64,000 nt of DNA from Azolla caroliniana (Eukaryota; Polypodiophyta). The stretch spans positions 4,650,001 through 4,714,000 of the forward strand of contig JBHGNT010000012.1 in assembly GCA_043228905.1 (NCBI GenBank), in the 5' to 3' direction. The notes beneath the pieces were generated by a model that was not told the origin of the DNA, ran no database searches, and saw nothing but the letters and a program-made list of their open reading frames with translations. A program made the position numbers and the translations under genes. Positions 54,973 to 63,819 of the stretch are shown in pieces (position 1 is the stretch's first letter; each line of letters starts with the position of its first letter).

Positions 54973-55420
54973 TGTTGAGAGATCAAGCTCAACTAGAGTT
55001 AGTTATTTAGTCAACCATGTAACTTCGTAGTTACCTAGATAGAATCTAGTTAGAAGTGTTAACTAACGCCTTAAATAGGACCTTGTACTTAAGTGGGATA
55101 TTGTAGATCCTCCACTCCTAAGTACATTTAATATAGGACTTACACCATTGTACCTATATTATCCTCACACATGTGCACCCTTGCACATGAAATCTATATA
55201 TACCTCATTGTGGGTATTTTTGTATTTGATGATGATGATGATGATAATGCTAATTTAATATAGTTACTCATCCCCCATATTGTGTTGTTCATAAGTGTAT
55301 CTTCCTCTCTCTCTTCCTCTCACACACATACACACATATCACTTAATCTTCCACATATCAACTAATCACATAATTAGGTACTAATTAACCCTTGCTTAAT
55401 TACTTACGTAATTCTTAACA
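54973..55420 (+). mobile_element. Solo LTR of gypsy-E (448 bp)
   Basis: TGTTGAGAGATC...ATTCTTAACA; the reverse complement matches the gypsy-E LTR 61991-62402 for most of its length. No internal sequence; removal restores the PLE frame. Confidence 0.9.
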
Positions 55421-55426
55421 GTCATC
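55421..55426 (+). repeat. Target site duplication GTCATC, right
   Basis: Pairs with 54967-54972. Confidence 0.88.
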
Positions 55427-55823
55427 ATATGTTGAGCCTGTGAATTTTCAGGAAACAATTAATACTTTACTACAAGATTTCGGCTCTGAAATCCTAAAAA
55501 TGTGTGACAATTTCGCTCTAAACCACAACATTGATGATATAGTTAAGAGAACAGTCACGGAACTTAGAGATAAAACAAGAGAACAAAATAGATATGAAAA
55601 CCCTAATATTAGAGATATAGACATTACAATGTATGAAGGGGAAAAAGAAAATGATAACGAAATGTTTTATGACAATCCCTCGTACATTGCTCCCGTAGAA
55701 GCCGAGATAGATAACACTAAAAATTCTGTCCCCCATACTATTAACCTAAATAAAAATTCTAATCCCACACCCAACCCCAAAAAGAATCTAAACTTTACCC
55801 TAAACCCTAACCCAGAACCCTAG

Positions 55824-57247
55824 TCTAACCCACACGCTAACTTTAATTCCAAAAATACTACTAACCCTTTTCCTAACTCTCACCCTAACCCAAACCACCG
55901 CTCCAATAATAACTCCAAACAAGCACAATGTCCTCGTCACCGAGCATCTAATCTCCTTATCACCTGCAACACCACAACTAATGAGGTTAAACAAGAATTT
56001 AAACCTTATCCCAACTTTGGCCGGCCTCAAGTTCTTTTCCATAACCTACACTTTGCTAATAATGAACCACGCCATTACCATTCACCACAAGCATATGCAA
56101 CGATAGGCCTTGGTCATCTCCCCGCTCATACAAGTCCTCCGGCTCCTAACATCGTCCCCGAGCTCCATCCACCATACTATCATTTCTGCACGTGCCAAAC
56201 ATTTCAAGGCAACAATTTCGACACTTTGTTACGGATCATAGCCATCAACAAAACTTCCTGCTGCTGCCGCCACCGCCCCTTCTTCGTCGTACACATGGTA
56301 CGCCCTACAATAATTGGACATCACAAAAATGTTAGCCACCCCACACTATTCAACAACAGACCGTGGTTGATCGCGGCCTCTTTCATCAATCGTGCCCCCC
56401 CCCCCCCCCCCCCCCCCAATTGTAAACGAGTATGGGATTGTGTTGGACAACCATCCCGTGCACCCTTCCCCCTCCCTACATGTCGCGCTGTTTGGGACTG
56501 CGCAAGGCAGCCCCCAGACATTTGCGTCGCCCCTCCTTCCAACCCCTCATCCATGCCCACAACAACCTCAGTTTCACGTTTTTAGAACCCTAATTACTCC
56601 CCTTTCTCTGTTCCCTCCTCACATCCCCCTTTCTCTTCATATGGAGGCAACCTCTATGAACAAACACCTCCTCCCCTCCCCTCCCCTCCCCTCTCCCTCT
56701 CACTTATTTCCATATCTCATCCATGCCCCTACATTACTTCTTGAAACTCTAACTCATGCCCCCCCCTATTTTGCCCCTAATTCACATACTCCCCCTCCCC
56801 CTCCTTTTTCTAAGTTTCATTTGCCCCCCCCACCTTTTCTTACCCCATTTGTTGAAACCTCCCCCTCTAACTCATACTCTACCCCTCACTCGTATCTTAA
56901 TAAAACCCCTTCTTATTATCCCCTCTCTAATATAAAAACCCCCTTCACCAACCACACCACCCCTCCCTCCTATCCTAATCATAAACATTATAGAAATACA
57001 CAACACCCCACTAATCCTCCCCCTACCACACACCATAGGAACCCACCTTCTAGCCGACCAAAAAACGACTAGCACGACGTGCTAAGTGTGTTAACAAACA
57101 CTTTAGATACGTCGTGCATCCTTGTAGACGCCTATTTGATCTTCTTAGTAGGACCACCTCCACCTTAGACACTTTTATGTGGCTAGGTAATACAAATACA
57201 TCTTTCCCCTTCCGCCCATGCCAGAAAAAATCCAATAGTAATAGACT
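55824..57247 (+). other. Pro/Asn-rich, C-rich low-complexity part of the PLE
   Basis: Strong C-richness on the plus strand (runs of CCCC, CCCTCCCC). A 226-codon ORF (56392-57072) is proline-rich and may be an eroded linker of the PLE protein. Degenerate CCCTAAA-like triplets at 55797-55815. Confidence 0.5.
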
Positions 57248-58959
57248 ATGATTTTTATTTTTTGGAAACCGCTTAATGATACCCTTCGAATAGATAGTAA
57301 AATTCACAATTTATCTAAACACCCCCTCACAATAAATGAAACACAATTGCTAAGCTTAAGACTCAAATACATTCCACCATCCTCTCTACCTTCCACAAAT
57401 ACTATCCTTAAAGAATTTGCTAGTTTAAGTAGATCTTTACGTTTAACACATTTCTTTAGAGACATGGACTCACCCCCCCTTAATCCATTTAAACTACCAA
57501 ATCCTAACTGGAATCCGCCATCTCAATATCCCCCTCTTGAAAATATTATTAAAAAACATGAAACCCTCCTTTTGTCTAAACTCCAACAACCTAAACCCAA
57601 ACCCGTTAGGACACCACTTCACCTTTGCACAACCCTTAAGAGCCTTAGGAATAACAAGCAAATTATCCTTCTTTCGTCTGATAAGAACATGGGAGTATGT
57701 GTTCTAGACAAAGATACCTATTATGAAAAAGCCATAAACCACCTCTCGGATACCACCACCTATAGAAAAGTAACCCATTTTCCGTTAGAAGAACTCTTGT
57801 ATCGCCTTAATAGTATAGTGCAAAAAAATCTAGTAACACTTTCCTTTATTGAAGCTAATTACATACTCCATAAAACCCTAAAGGGATATCAAGTATCTAA
57901 TATTTACTTTCTCCGTAAACTCCATAAAACACCCATTGGCTTTAGACCCATTTGTTCTTATAATAACTCGATATTCGAGCAAACCTCAAAATGGCTACAT
58001 TTTCAACTTTTACCTATCCTAATACTCCAAAAACAATACCTAAAAGATTCACACTCCCTCATCCAGAGTTAGGACTCGAGGCACTTCGCCATATCATCTC
58101 CCCCCATTTTTCCTTAGCCAAGACTAATCTTATCTATACCCTTAGCGCTCTAACCCTAGAGTATCACTACCTAACCTTCGATAATCAAGTATACCAACAA
58201 ATCAAAGGAACAACCATGGGTAGCAACTTCTCAGTTGTCTATGCATGCCTTTTCTTATCACACTTAGAAAACTCACAAACCACACCCCATCTCTTCTATT
58301 TTACTAGGTACACAGATGATGCCTTCGGGGTTTGGACAGGTATGAAACCCCAAACTCTTAGACTACCTCAATTTCTATAGTCTTATGACCAATAACTCTA
58401 TTAAACTTATGATCCATACTTCCTCCACTAGTCTCCCTTTCTTGGATATTTGGATCAATCTAGAGAACTCTAAGTTCTCTTTCAATTGTTTCCAAAAACC
58501 ATTAAATTCCTATCAATATCTTCCCTTCTCTTCAGACCATCCCATACATGTTAAACAAAATTTTATTTCTAACGAATTAAAATGCTACCTAGTTAGAGAA
58601 CGCACACCTATAGGGTACCTAGAAATGAAAAAACGTTTCTTCCTGAGACTCATTAGCCGAGGTTACCCACCCCATTTCAGCTTAAAGCCCTTAAAAAACA
58701 TCCTTTCTCCCTTAGGAATACTCTCATCCATAAGCATAAAAACAAATATTCCCTTACACCTACCATATTCAAGCTTAGGTACTCTAAAAACACCCTTAAA
58801 TTAGGCATCCACTTGTTTTTACAAGACTTACACACCGGCCTTAGCCTAGATCCCCAACTAAGAGACATCCCTAAGCCTTTTATATGTTGGACCAAGTCAA
58901 AATCACTCTATTCTTATCTAGTCAAAACAAAATATATTAGATCCCCAAATCCCCATTAA
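57248..58959 (+). pseudogene. Penelope-like reverse transcriptase (frameshifted)
   Basis: Copies RNA into DNA for the PLE. N-terminal motif NLSKHPLTINETQLLSL (about 57313). RT motifs: SSDKNMGVCVLD (57674), YFLRKLHKTP and FRPICS (57905-57950), QIKGTTMGSNFSVV (58198), RYTDDAFGVW (58306, catalytic DD with Thr where Ile/Val is usual). Downstream, FLDIWIN, QKPLNSYQYLPFSSDHPIH and SRGYP (58440-58670) are PLE-specific thumb features. The frame shifts near 58062, 58380 and 58795, all without loss of motif sequence. The C-terminus (KSKSLYSYLVKTKYI) ends at a TAA 58957-58959, where endonuclease-bearing PLEs continue for 100 or more residues. Confidence 0.85.
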
Positions 58960-59194
58960 AACATCACACATATTATTGCTCTCTATCTATTAGAACTAAA
59001 TATACTAGATCCCCAAATCATCCCTTCCCATCAAACTCATTAGGCTATCCCTTTTTACATTCACTACCTCCCTACCTCCCACATCCTCCTTTATACACAT
59101 TCAAAACCCCTCTCTCCCTTTCATCCATCCCCACCACTCCCCTTCTCTCTTCTTTCCTCTTCCCTTATATAAGCCTCTCACATTTTTTGTATAT
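58960..59194 (+). other. PLE 3' region with TATA-like element
   Basis: Non-coding. CTTATATAAGCC at 59164-59175 lies 20 bases before the ribozyme, in the position of a promoter in a PLE terminal repeat. Confidence 0.4.
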
Positions 59195-59247
59195 GGTCTT
59201 TCGCACTGATGAGCTCATATAGAACGAAACATGTTTGCCAAAAGACC
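59195..59247 (+). ncRNA. Hammerhead ribozyme candidate of the PLE
   Basis: Core CTGATGA at 59206-59212 and GAAA at 59226-59229. Stem I: 59195-59201 (GGTCTTT) pairs with 59241-59247 (AAAGACC) and 59203-59205 with 59236-59238, with a small internal loop. Stem II: 59213-59216 with 59222-59225, one C-A mismatch. Stem III very short (59229-59230 with 59233-59234), as known for PLE hammerheads, which are thought to cut as dimers. Predicted cut after 59235 (GTT). Confidence 0.75.
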
Positions 59248-59509
59248 TTTTCTTACATAAATTGAAATTTGAATTCTCTCTCTCTCTCTCTCTCTCTTTT
59301 CTCCTCCCCTACTATTCTCTTTTATACTATTCTTTAGGTACCATACTATTTAACCTAACTATTCAACTGCCAAAGGCTATACACTCACACTCCTTGCTTA
59401 GGCCATAAGGCCAACAACTACTAAAGATTCGACATATCACATGGAGGTTCATTCCCCGGAGATAGGAACCCACAATGGATTTGCATCGACAATGTTCGGG
59501 CAACCATCT
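59248..59509 (+). other. Non-coding segment after the ribozyme
   Basis: A CT tract (59275-59298) and AT-rich sequence; possibly the 5' leader of PLE copy 2. No gene seen. Confidence 0.4.
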
Positions 59510-59964
59510 TATTAGAGATATGCCCTAATGTAAGCATATGATAAGGATAAACGATAGATCTAGATAGAAAGGAGAGAGAGAAAGAAGGGTGCCGATCCAC
59601 CCGACCACCCCTGAGCGAAGGGATCAAGACGGACTTGAGCCTCGATGGGCGTCCCATACCACCGCTATGGTGTTGAGTCGTACCTGGTGCTGGCGCGCTC
59701 GCTACAAGAGTTGACCCACCACAAGAACAGAGTCTCGATGTCGTCAAAAGATGATGAAATGAGGGTAACTAGGCCTCTTATTTATAGCGATACCCAAGGC
59801 CCCTAGGCAAGTTCACACTTGGCCTAATGGATTGTCTCAATCACGAGGATTAAAAGTAATCCTCCCCTTCTGTACACTCTCGTTTAACCCTCACACTTAT
59901 CCACGTGTATAGAATACTACGGTAAATTCTCACCACGGGATATTATATGGTCATGCCTGTAACA
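59510..59964 (+). mobile_element. Possible solo LTR (455 bp)
   Basis: Starts TATTAGAGATATGCCC (a TGTTAGAGATATGCCC-like copia LTR start) and ends GCCTGTAACA. Flanks CATCT (59505-59509) and CGTCT (59965-59969) are a target duplication with one change. TTATTTATAG near 59790 is TATA-like. Confidence 0.4.
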
Positions 59965-59996
59965 CGTCTAGTGAAGAGTTCCCTAAGCCCACGGTA

Positions 59997-60437
59997 ATGA
60001 CGTCTGCAGCGATGGCATCGGCTACACCGACCCCTATCAAGCGTAATAGGGTGAATAAAAGACCACAAAGGCGCGCTTGAGATTATATTCTCTCTCCCTC
60101 ACTCATCAACTCCACTCCTGATACTAAGGTTTCCAATACTAAGGTATCATCTTCTAATACATCATTTTGCTCGAAATACATAGAAGAATATAAAACTAAA
60201 GTATTCGCCGAATTTAAACAACTCTTCAAAAGAAAAAAACAAGCCAAAAATACCCATAGTACGATGTTGAACTTATACAGTTATGAATTAACAGCTAATA
60301 GTCTTAGAATTCATCCCCCCAAACTAAAGATAGATCATGAAGAAATTAACAATAGCATGCATAAGGACTTTCTAACCCTCACTGATCAATATAATAAAGA
60401 TCTAACATGTAGACTTACTAGTGCACTCCTATACTAA
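59997..60437 (+). pseudogene. Probable 5' end of a second PLE copy
   Basis: ATG 59997 begins a frame (MTSAAMASATPTPIKRNRV) with one TGA at about 60078 and an end stop at 60435. The product is basic and helical (YIEEYKTKVFAEFKQLFKRKKQ). It stands downstream of the ribozyme in the same orientation, where a head-to-tail second PLE copy would start, and it fits upstream of the truncated ORF at 54935. I see no direct sequence overlap to prove this. Confidence 0.4.
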
Positions 60438-60506
60438 AACCCTAGATAATTTCCCTAATACTGGAGGATTGGAGGGGTAAGGGATTCCCCTCACAAGCTA
60501 TTACAA

Positions 60507-60578
60507 GGGGCATTTCGGGAATCAAACTTGAGACCTCTCGCACCCGAAGCGAGAATCATACCACTAGACTAAATGCCC
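60507..60578 (-). pseudogene. tRNA-Pro-like unit 1
   Basis: 72 bases, anticodon CGG, acceptor stem GGGCATT/AATGCCC paired. T-stem has two mismatches and the B box is TTTGATT, so probably inactive. Confidence 0.7.
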
Positions 60579-60809
60579 TTACAAGGAAGGGATTTATCCA
60601 TCGTCTTGCGGTAGAAAGGTAATTCAGCTTGATCCGCCATGATAAAAACCTCAACTTTATTTTCTTCTTCTCCTACTCACTGATTATCAACCAACAGATT
60701 AAGAATTGAATCATTCATTGATTGAAAATAAGAAGGGTAAGGGCTTCTTTACTACAAAAAGTTTTGGTGGATTGGAGGGGTAAGGGATACCCCTCACAAA
60801 CTATTACAA

Positions 60810-60867
60810 GGGGCATTTCTGGAATCTAACTCGAGACCTCTCGTGCCCAAATCGAGAATCATACCAC
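60810..60867 (-). pseudogene. tRNA-Pro-like unit 2, truncated
   Basis: Acceptor 5' strand and part of the D arm missing. Anticodon loop TTTGGGC gives TGG, still Pro. Confidence 0.6.
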
Positions 60868-60930
60868 CTTACAAGGACGAGATTTTGGAGGATTGGACGG
60901 GTAAGGGATACCCCTCGCAAACTATTAGAA

Positions 60931-61002
60931 GCGGCATTTCTAGAATCGAACTCTAGACCGCTCGCACCCGAAGCAAGAATCATACCACTACATTAAATGT
61001 CC
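60931..61002 (-). pseudogene. tRNA-Pro-like unit 3
   Basis: 72 bases, anticodon CGG, damaged acceptor stem. Confidence 0.65.
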
Positions 61003-61094
61003 TTACAAGGAAGAGGTTTTGGAGGATAGTACAGGTAAGGGATACCCCTCACATTTTGGAGGATTGGAGGGGTAAGGGATACCCCTCACAAACT

Positions 61095-61143
61095 AATTGA
61101 ACTCGAGACCGAAGCGAGAATCGTATCACTACACCAAATACCC
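61095..61143 (-). pseudogene. tRNA-Pro-like unit 4, deleted
   Basis: Lacks the 3' acceptor strand and part of the anticodon arm. Confidence 0.55.
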
Positions 61144-61189
61144 TTACAGGGGATACCTCACAAGGCAATTTTTTTGGAGGATTGAACAA

Positions 61190-61261
61190 GGCGCATTTCG
61201 AGAATCAAACTCAAGACCACTCGCACCCGAAGCGAGAATCATACCACTAGACCAAATGCCC
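61190..61261 (-). tRNA. tRNA-Pro(CGG)-like unit 5
   Basis: 72 bases, anticodon CGG, one acceptor mismatch and a T-stem with one G-U pair. Doubtful function. Confidence 0.45.
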
Positions 61262-61294
61262 TGAGAAGGGAAGATATTTTGGAGGATTGAATGA

Positions 61295-61361
61295 GAGGCA
61301 TTTCCAGAATCGAACTCGAGACCTTTCGCACCTGAAGCGAGAATCATACCACTAGACCAAA
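61295..61361 (-). pseudogene. tRNA-Pro-like unit 6, anticodon CAG
   Basis: First bases of the acceptor stem missing; anticodon changed from CGG to CAG. Confidence 0.6.
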
Positions 61362-61388
61362 GGGAAGATGTTTTGGAGGATTGAACAA

Positions 61389-61460
61389 GGGGCATTTCGA
61401 GAATTGAATTCGAGACCACTCGCACTCGAAGCGAGAATCATACCACTAGACCAAATGCCC
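61389..61460 (-). pseudogene. tRNA-Pro-like unit 7, anticodon CGA
   Basis: 72 bases with a good acceptor stem; anticodon CGA (Ser) by one G to A change. Confidence 0.6.
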
Positions 61461-61493
61461 TGAAAAGGGGAAATATTTTGGAGGATTGAATAA

Positions 61494-61565
61494 GGGGCAT
61501 TTCGAGAATCGAACTCGAGACCTCTCGCACCCGAAGCGAGAATCATACCACTAGACCAAATGCCC
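61494..61565 (-). tRNA. tRNA-Pro(CGG), complete cloverleaf (unit 8)
   Basis: Would decode CCG codons. Acceptor GGGCATT/AATGCCC (7 bp), anticodon stem CTCGC/GCGAG with loop TTCGGGT (anticodon CGG), T-stem TCGAG/CTCGA with loop TTCGATT, A box TGGTCTAGTGG and B box GGTCTCGAGTTCGATTC all intact; discriminator C. No intron. A TTTT run about 35 bases downstream on the minus strand could end Pol III transcription. Confidence 0.8.
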
Positions 61566-61598
61566 TTACAAGGAAAGATTTTTTGGAGGATTGAATAA

Positions 61599-61670
61599 GC
61601 GACATTTCGAGAATCCAACTCAAGACCTTTGACACCTGAAGCGAGAATCATACCACTAGACAAAAAGCCA
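61599..61670 (-). pseudogene. tRNA-Pro-like unit 9, anticodon CAG
   Basis: Acceptor and D arm damaged, anticodon CAG. Confidence 0.6.
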
Positions 61671-61699
61671 CAAGGAAGAAATTTTGGATTATTGAACAA

Positions 61700-61760
61700 G
61701 GGGCATTTCAAGAGACCTCTAGCATGCTCAAGCGAGAACCATACCACTAGACAAAAAGCC
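61700..61760 (-). pseudogene. tRNA-Pro-like unit 10, T-arm deletion
   Basis: 61 bases; T arm shortened and anticodon loop rearranged. Confidence 0.55.
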
Positions 61761-61790
61761 ACAAGGAACAAATTTTGGATTATTGAACAA

Positions 61791-61862
61791 GGGGTATTTC
61801 AAGAATAGAACTCGAGACCTCTCACACTCGAAGCGAGAATCATACCACTAGACCAAATGCCC
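61791..61862 (-). pseudogene. tRNA-Pro-like unit 11, anticodon CGA
   Basis: 72 bases; one acceptor mismatch and anticodon CGA. Confidence 0.6.
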
Positions 61863-61895
61863 TTACAAGGGAAGATTTTTTGGAGGATTGAACAA

Positions 61896-61967
61896 GGGGC
61901 GTTTCGGGAATCGAACTTGAGACCTCTCGCGCTTGAAGCGAGAATCATACCATTAAACTAAATGTCC
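61896..61967 (-). pseudogene. tRNA-Pro-like unit 12, anticodon CAA
   Basis: 72 bases; anticodon CAA and acceptor mismatches. Confidence 0.6.
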
Positions 61968-61990
61968 TTACAAGGAAGATATTTTGGAGG

Positions 61991-62402
61991 TGTTAAAAAT
62001 TAGGTAAGTAATTATGCAAGGGTTAATTAGTACCTAATTATGTGATGATTTGATAAGCGGAAGATTAAGTGATATGTGTGTGTATGGGTGTGAGAGGAAG
62101 AGAGAGAGAGAGATACACTTATGAACAACACAAGATGGGGGATGAGTAACTATATTAAATTAGCATTATCATCATCAAATACAAAAATACCCACAATGAG
62201 GTATATATACATCTCATGTGCAAAGGTCCACATGTGTGAGTAGAATATAGGTACTAAGGTGTAAGTCCTATATTAAATGTACTTAGGAGTGGAGGATATA
62301 GAATATCCCACTTAAGTACAAAGTCCTATGTAAGGCGTTATAGTCAACACTCCTAACTAGATTCTATCTAGGTAACTATGAAGTTACAAGGGGCCCGTAA
62401 CA
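61991..62402 (-). repeat. 3' LTR of gypsy-E (412 bp)
   Basis: TGTTAAAAATTAGG...CCCGTAACA. Inverted relative to the solo LTR 54973-55420. Confidence 0.88.
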
Positions 62403-63107
62403 TACTCCCCCTCTTTAAAACATTGCACTCTTGCAATGGAAAGTTAGGGAAGTTAGTTCTGAAAGAATATTCGCGTTCCCATGTGGCATCTTTTATTGAT
62501 TTATCTATCCATTTTATTTTAAATTCTCGGATTTCTTTAGTACGTAATTTTTTTGTTTTAACATCGAGAATTCTTTTTGGTACATGTGGTTTAGAAGATA
62601 ATTCTTTTTGGTACATGAGTTTCAATTGTAACTATATTGTCGCTAGAACCTAGAAGTTCTTTTAGACGATTCACATGAAAAACTGGATGAATTTAAACAC
62701 CATTGGGAAGAGCGAGACGATAGGCTGATGACCTAATGCATTTGAGGACTGTAAAAGGTCCACAAAACCGTGGGGCTAACTTAGCCCACTTACCCTTAGA
62801 CAATGTCTTAGAATTGTGAGGTACATGTAAAAATACCTTCTGTCTAGGGTTGAATACACGAGGTTGCCTATGATGATCGACATAAAGACACACTCTATCT
62901 TGAGCTGTTTTTATATTATCTCATGCAATATGCAACATATCTTGCATATCCCGAAGAAAGTTTTGCGTACTTCCCAACTCATCATCATGTATATTAACAT
63001 CAATCGGGGCTCGTGGCTGAAAATCATACATCAACATAAAAGGACTATATCCTGTCGACTTATGCTTGGAGCTGTTATAAGCAAACTCCAAAATTGGGAG
63101 ATAACGT
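62403..63107 (-). pseudogene. Gypsy-E integrase C-terminus and chromodomain
   Basis: From 63107 down: YLPILEFAYNSSKHKSTGYS (integrase core end), then KVFLHVPHNSK and APRFCGPFTVLK (GPY/F module, 62693-62893), YRLALPNGV, then a chromodomain (REFKIKWIDKSIKDATWERE, 62368-62625). Frameshift between the last two. The chromodomain marks a chromovirus. Confidence 0.82.
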
Positions 63108-63775
63108 TGTCGTGAGGAAAACCGTCCCCAGGCGCAAACCGTGTGTAGCGTGTGTGAACCGGCCCTTACACGTGGGCACACCCCTTGTTGTATAGTAGAT
63201 AGGTAGGTACAAAAGTCAAATCCTAGGTGGCAATATTCTATAGGGAGAATCAAGGAGTATCTCTAATGTATACGGGTGAAAACGGTCTCCCTCCTTGAGA
63301 TATAAAATAGAGGGAGACGGGGGGGAGAGAGGGGGTATCGCGGGGAAGAGGGGACGAAGTGCTGTCGGACTGGGACCGAGCCCTTCTTTGTCATTCTCCA
63401 TAGCTTTCCTTTGCGTAGGTTCTCGAGAGGCTGATTCTGCTCCGTGGAACGCCCGTGTGCTTCCGGCAGAATCTCCATCTTTCTCCCCTACGCGCATGGG
63501 TGATAAGGTGTCGGTATCCGTCTAGCCGACCTGATCGGTTGTAGCCGTCCGCGTCGTCTGCATACATATATTTATATACATACACTGGTGTTCTTATACT
63601 CTATTCCCCGTTCAACTTGTGTCTCCTGTGTTGTTGGGGCGTGTTCCCGTGCGCTTCTCTGTCTATACGTGTGTGAGCGTGTCTCTCTCTCTCTCTCCCT
63701 TTTCTCACCTATTCCTCGGTCCAAGACCCCAGTGGTCCCGCCTTGTTCCCCACGCACGCGCGTAATAACGTGACA
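63108..63775 (+). repeat. 5' LTR of gypsy-F (668 bp)
   Basis: TGTCGTGAGG...ACGTGACA, placed by the break in gypsy-E on the left and the PBS on the right. TATAAAATA at 63301-63309 is the likely TATA box; the R/U5 part is CT- and GT-rich. Confidence 0.7.
63301..63309 (+). promoter_or_regulatory. Candidate TATA box of the gypsy-F LTR
   Basis: TATAAAATA in the element's orientation, about 190 bases into the LTR. Confidence 0.55.
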
Positions 63776-63780
63776 TCATT

Positions 63781-63796
63781 TGGTGAACCCAACGTG
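63781..63796 (+). other. Candidate primer binding site of gypsy-F
   Basis: TGGTGAACCCAACGTG, five bases after the LTR; starts with TGG as a tRNA 3' end complement should. The tRNA is not identified. Confidence 0.6.
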
Positions 63797-63819
63797 AAAA
63801 GGCGGCAGAGGAGTAGAAG

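Larger units (their letters stand above)
54935..55823 (+). pseudogene. PLE upstream ORF segment
   Basis: With the solo LTR and one GTCATC removed, the frame runs from about 54935 (EPQHFEDVSS) into YVEPVNFQETINTLL and stays open to a TAG at 55821. It has a helical, acidic part (55440-55620) and an Asn/Pro-rich tail. No known domain. 55824-57074 continues as low-complexity Pro-rich sequence in other frames, including a C17 homopolymer at 56395, and ends in a basic stretch (RLARRAKCVNKHF). Confidence 0.5.
54935..59260 (+). mobile_element. Penelope-like retroelement (PLE), copy 1, 5'-truncated
   Basis: Holds a PLE-type reverse transcriptase (57248-58959), an upstream Asn/Pro-rich region, and a hammerhead-like fold at 59195. 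The beginning is missing; a solo gypsy LTR (54973-55420) is inserted in its upstream ORF. No GIY-YIG endonuclease is visible between the RT end (58959) and the ribozyme. PLEs are retroelements distinct from LTR elements and LINEs, with an RT related to telomerase. Confidence 0.78.
60507..61967 (-). repeat. Tandem array of twelve tRNA-Pro-like units
   Basis: Minus strand. Each unit has a 72-base tRNA-Pro-like body; in the right half the period is about 105 bases, with a spacer of the type TTGTTCAATCCTCCAAAA...CTTCCTTGTAA. Most units have damaged stems or anticodons; unit 8 is complete. Confidence 0.9.
61991..63107 (-). mobile_element. Gypsy-E, 3' end of a chromovirus, cut by gypsy-F
   Basis: 3' LTR 61991-62402, purine tract on the minus strand (AAAGAGGGGGAGTA, about 62403-62420), then pol C-terminus up to 63107, where the gypsy-F LTR is inserted. 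The remaining part should lie beyond gypsy-F, outside the window. Confidence 0.85.

Noticed and set aside
56392-57072. Proline-rich 226-codon ORF as an independent gene
   Set aside because: Low-complexity C-rich sequence between the PLE upstream ORF and the RT, with a C17 run; treated as part of the PLE.
60507-61967. CRISPR array reading of the regular 105-base repeats
   Set aside because: Repeat bodies are tRNA-Pro sequences, spacers are also alike, and the DNA is plant nuclear.
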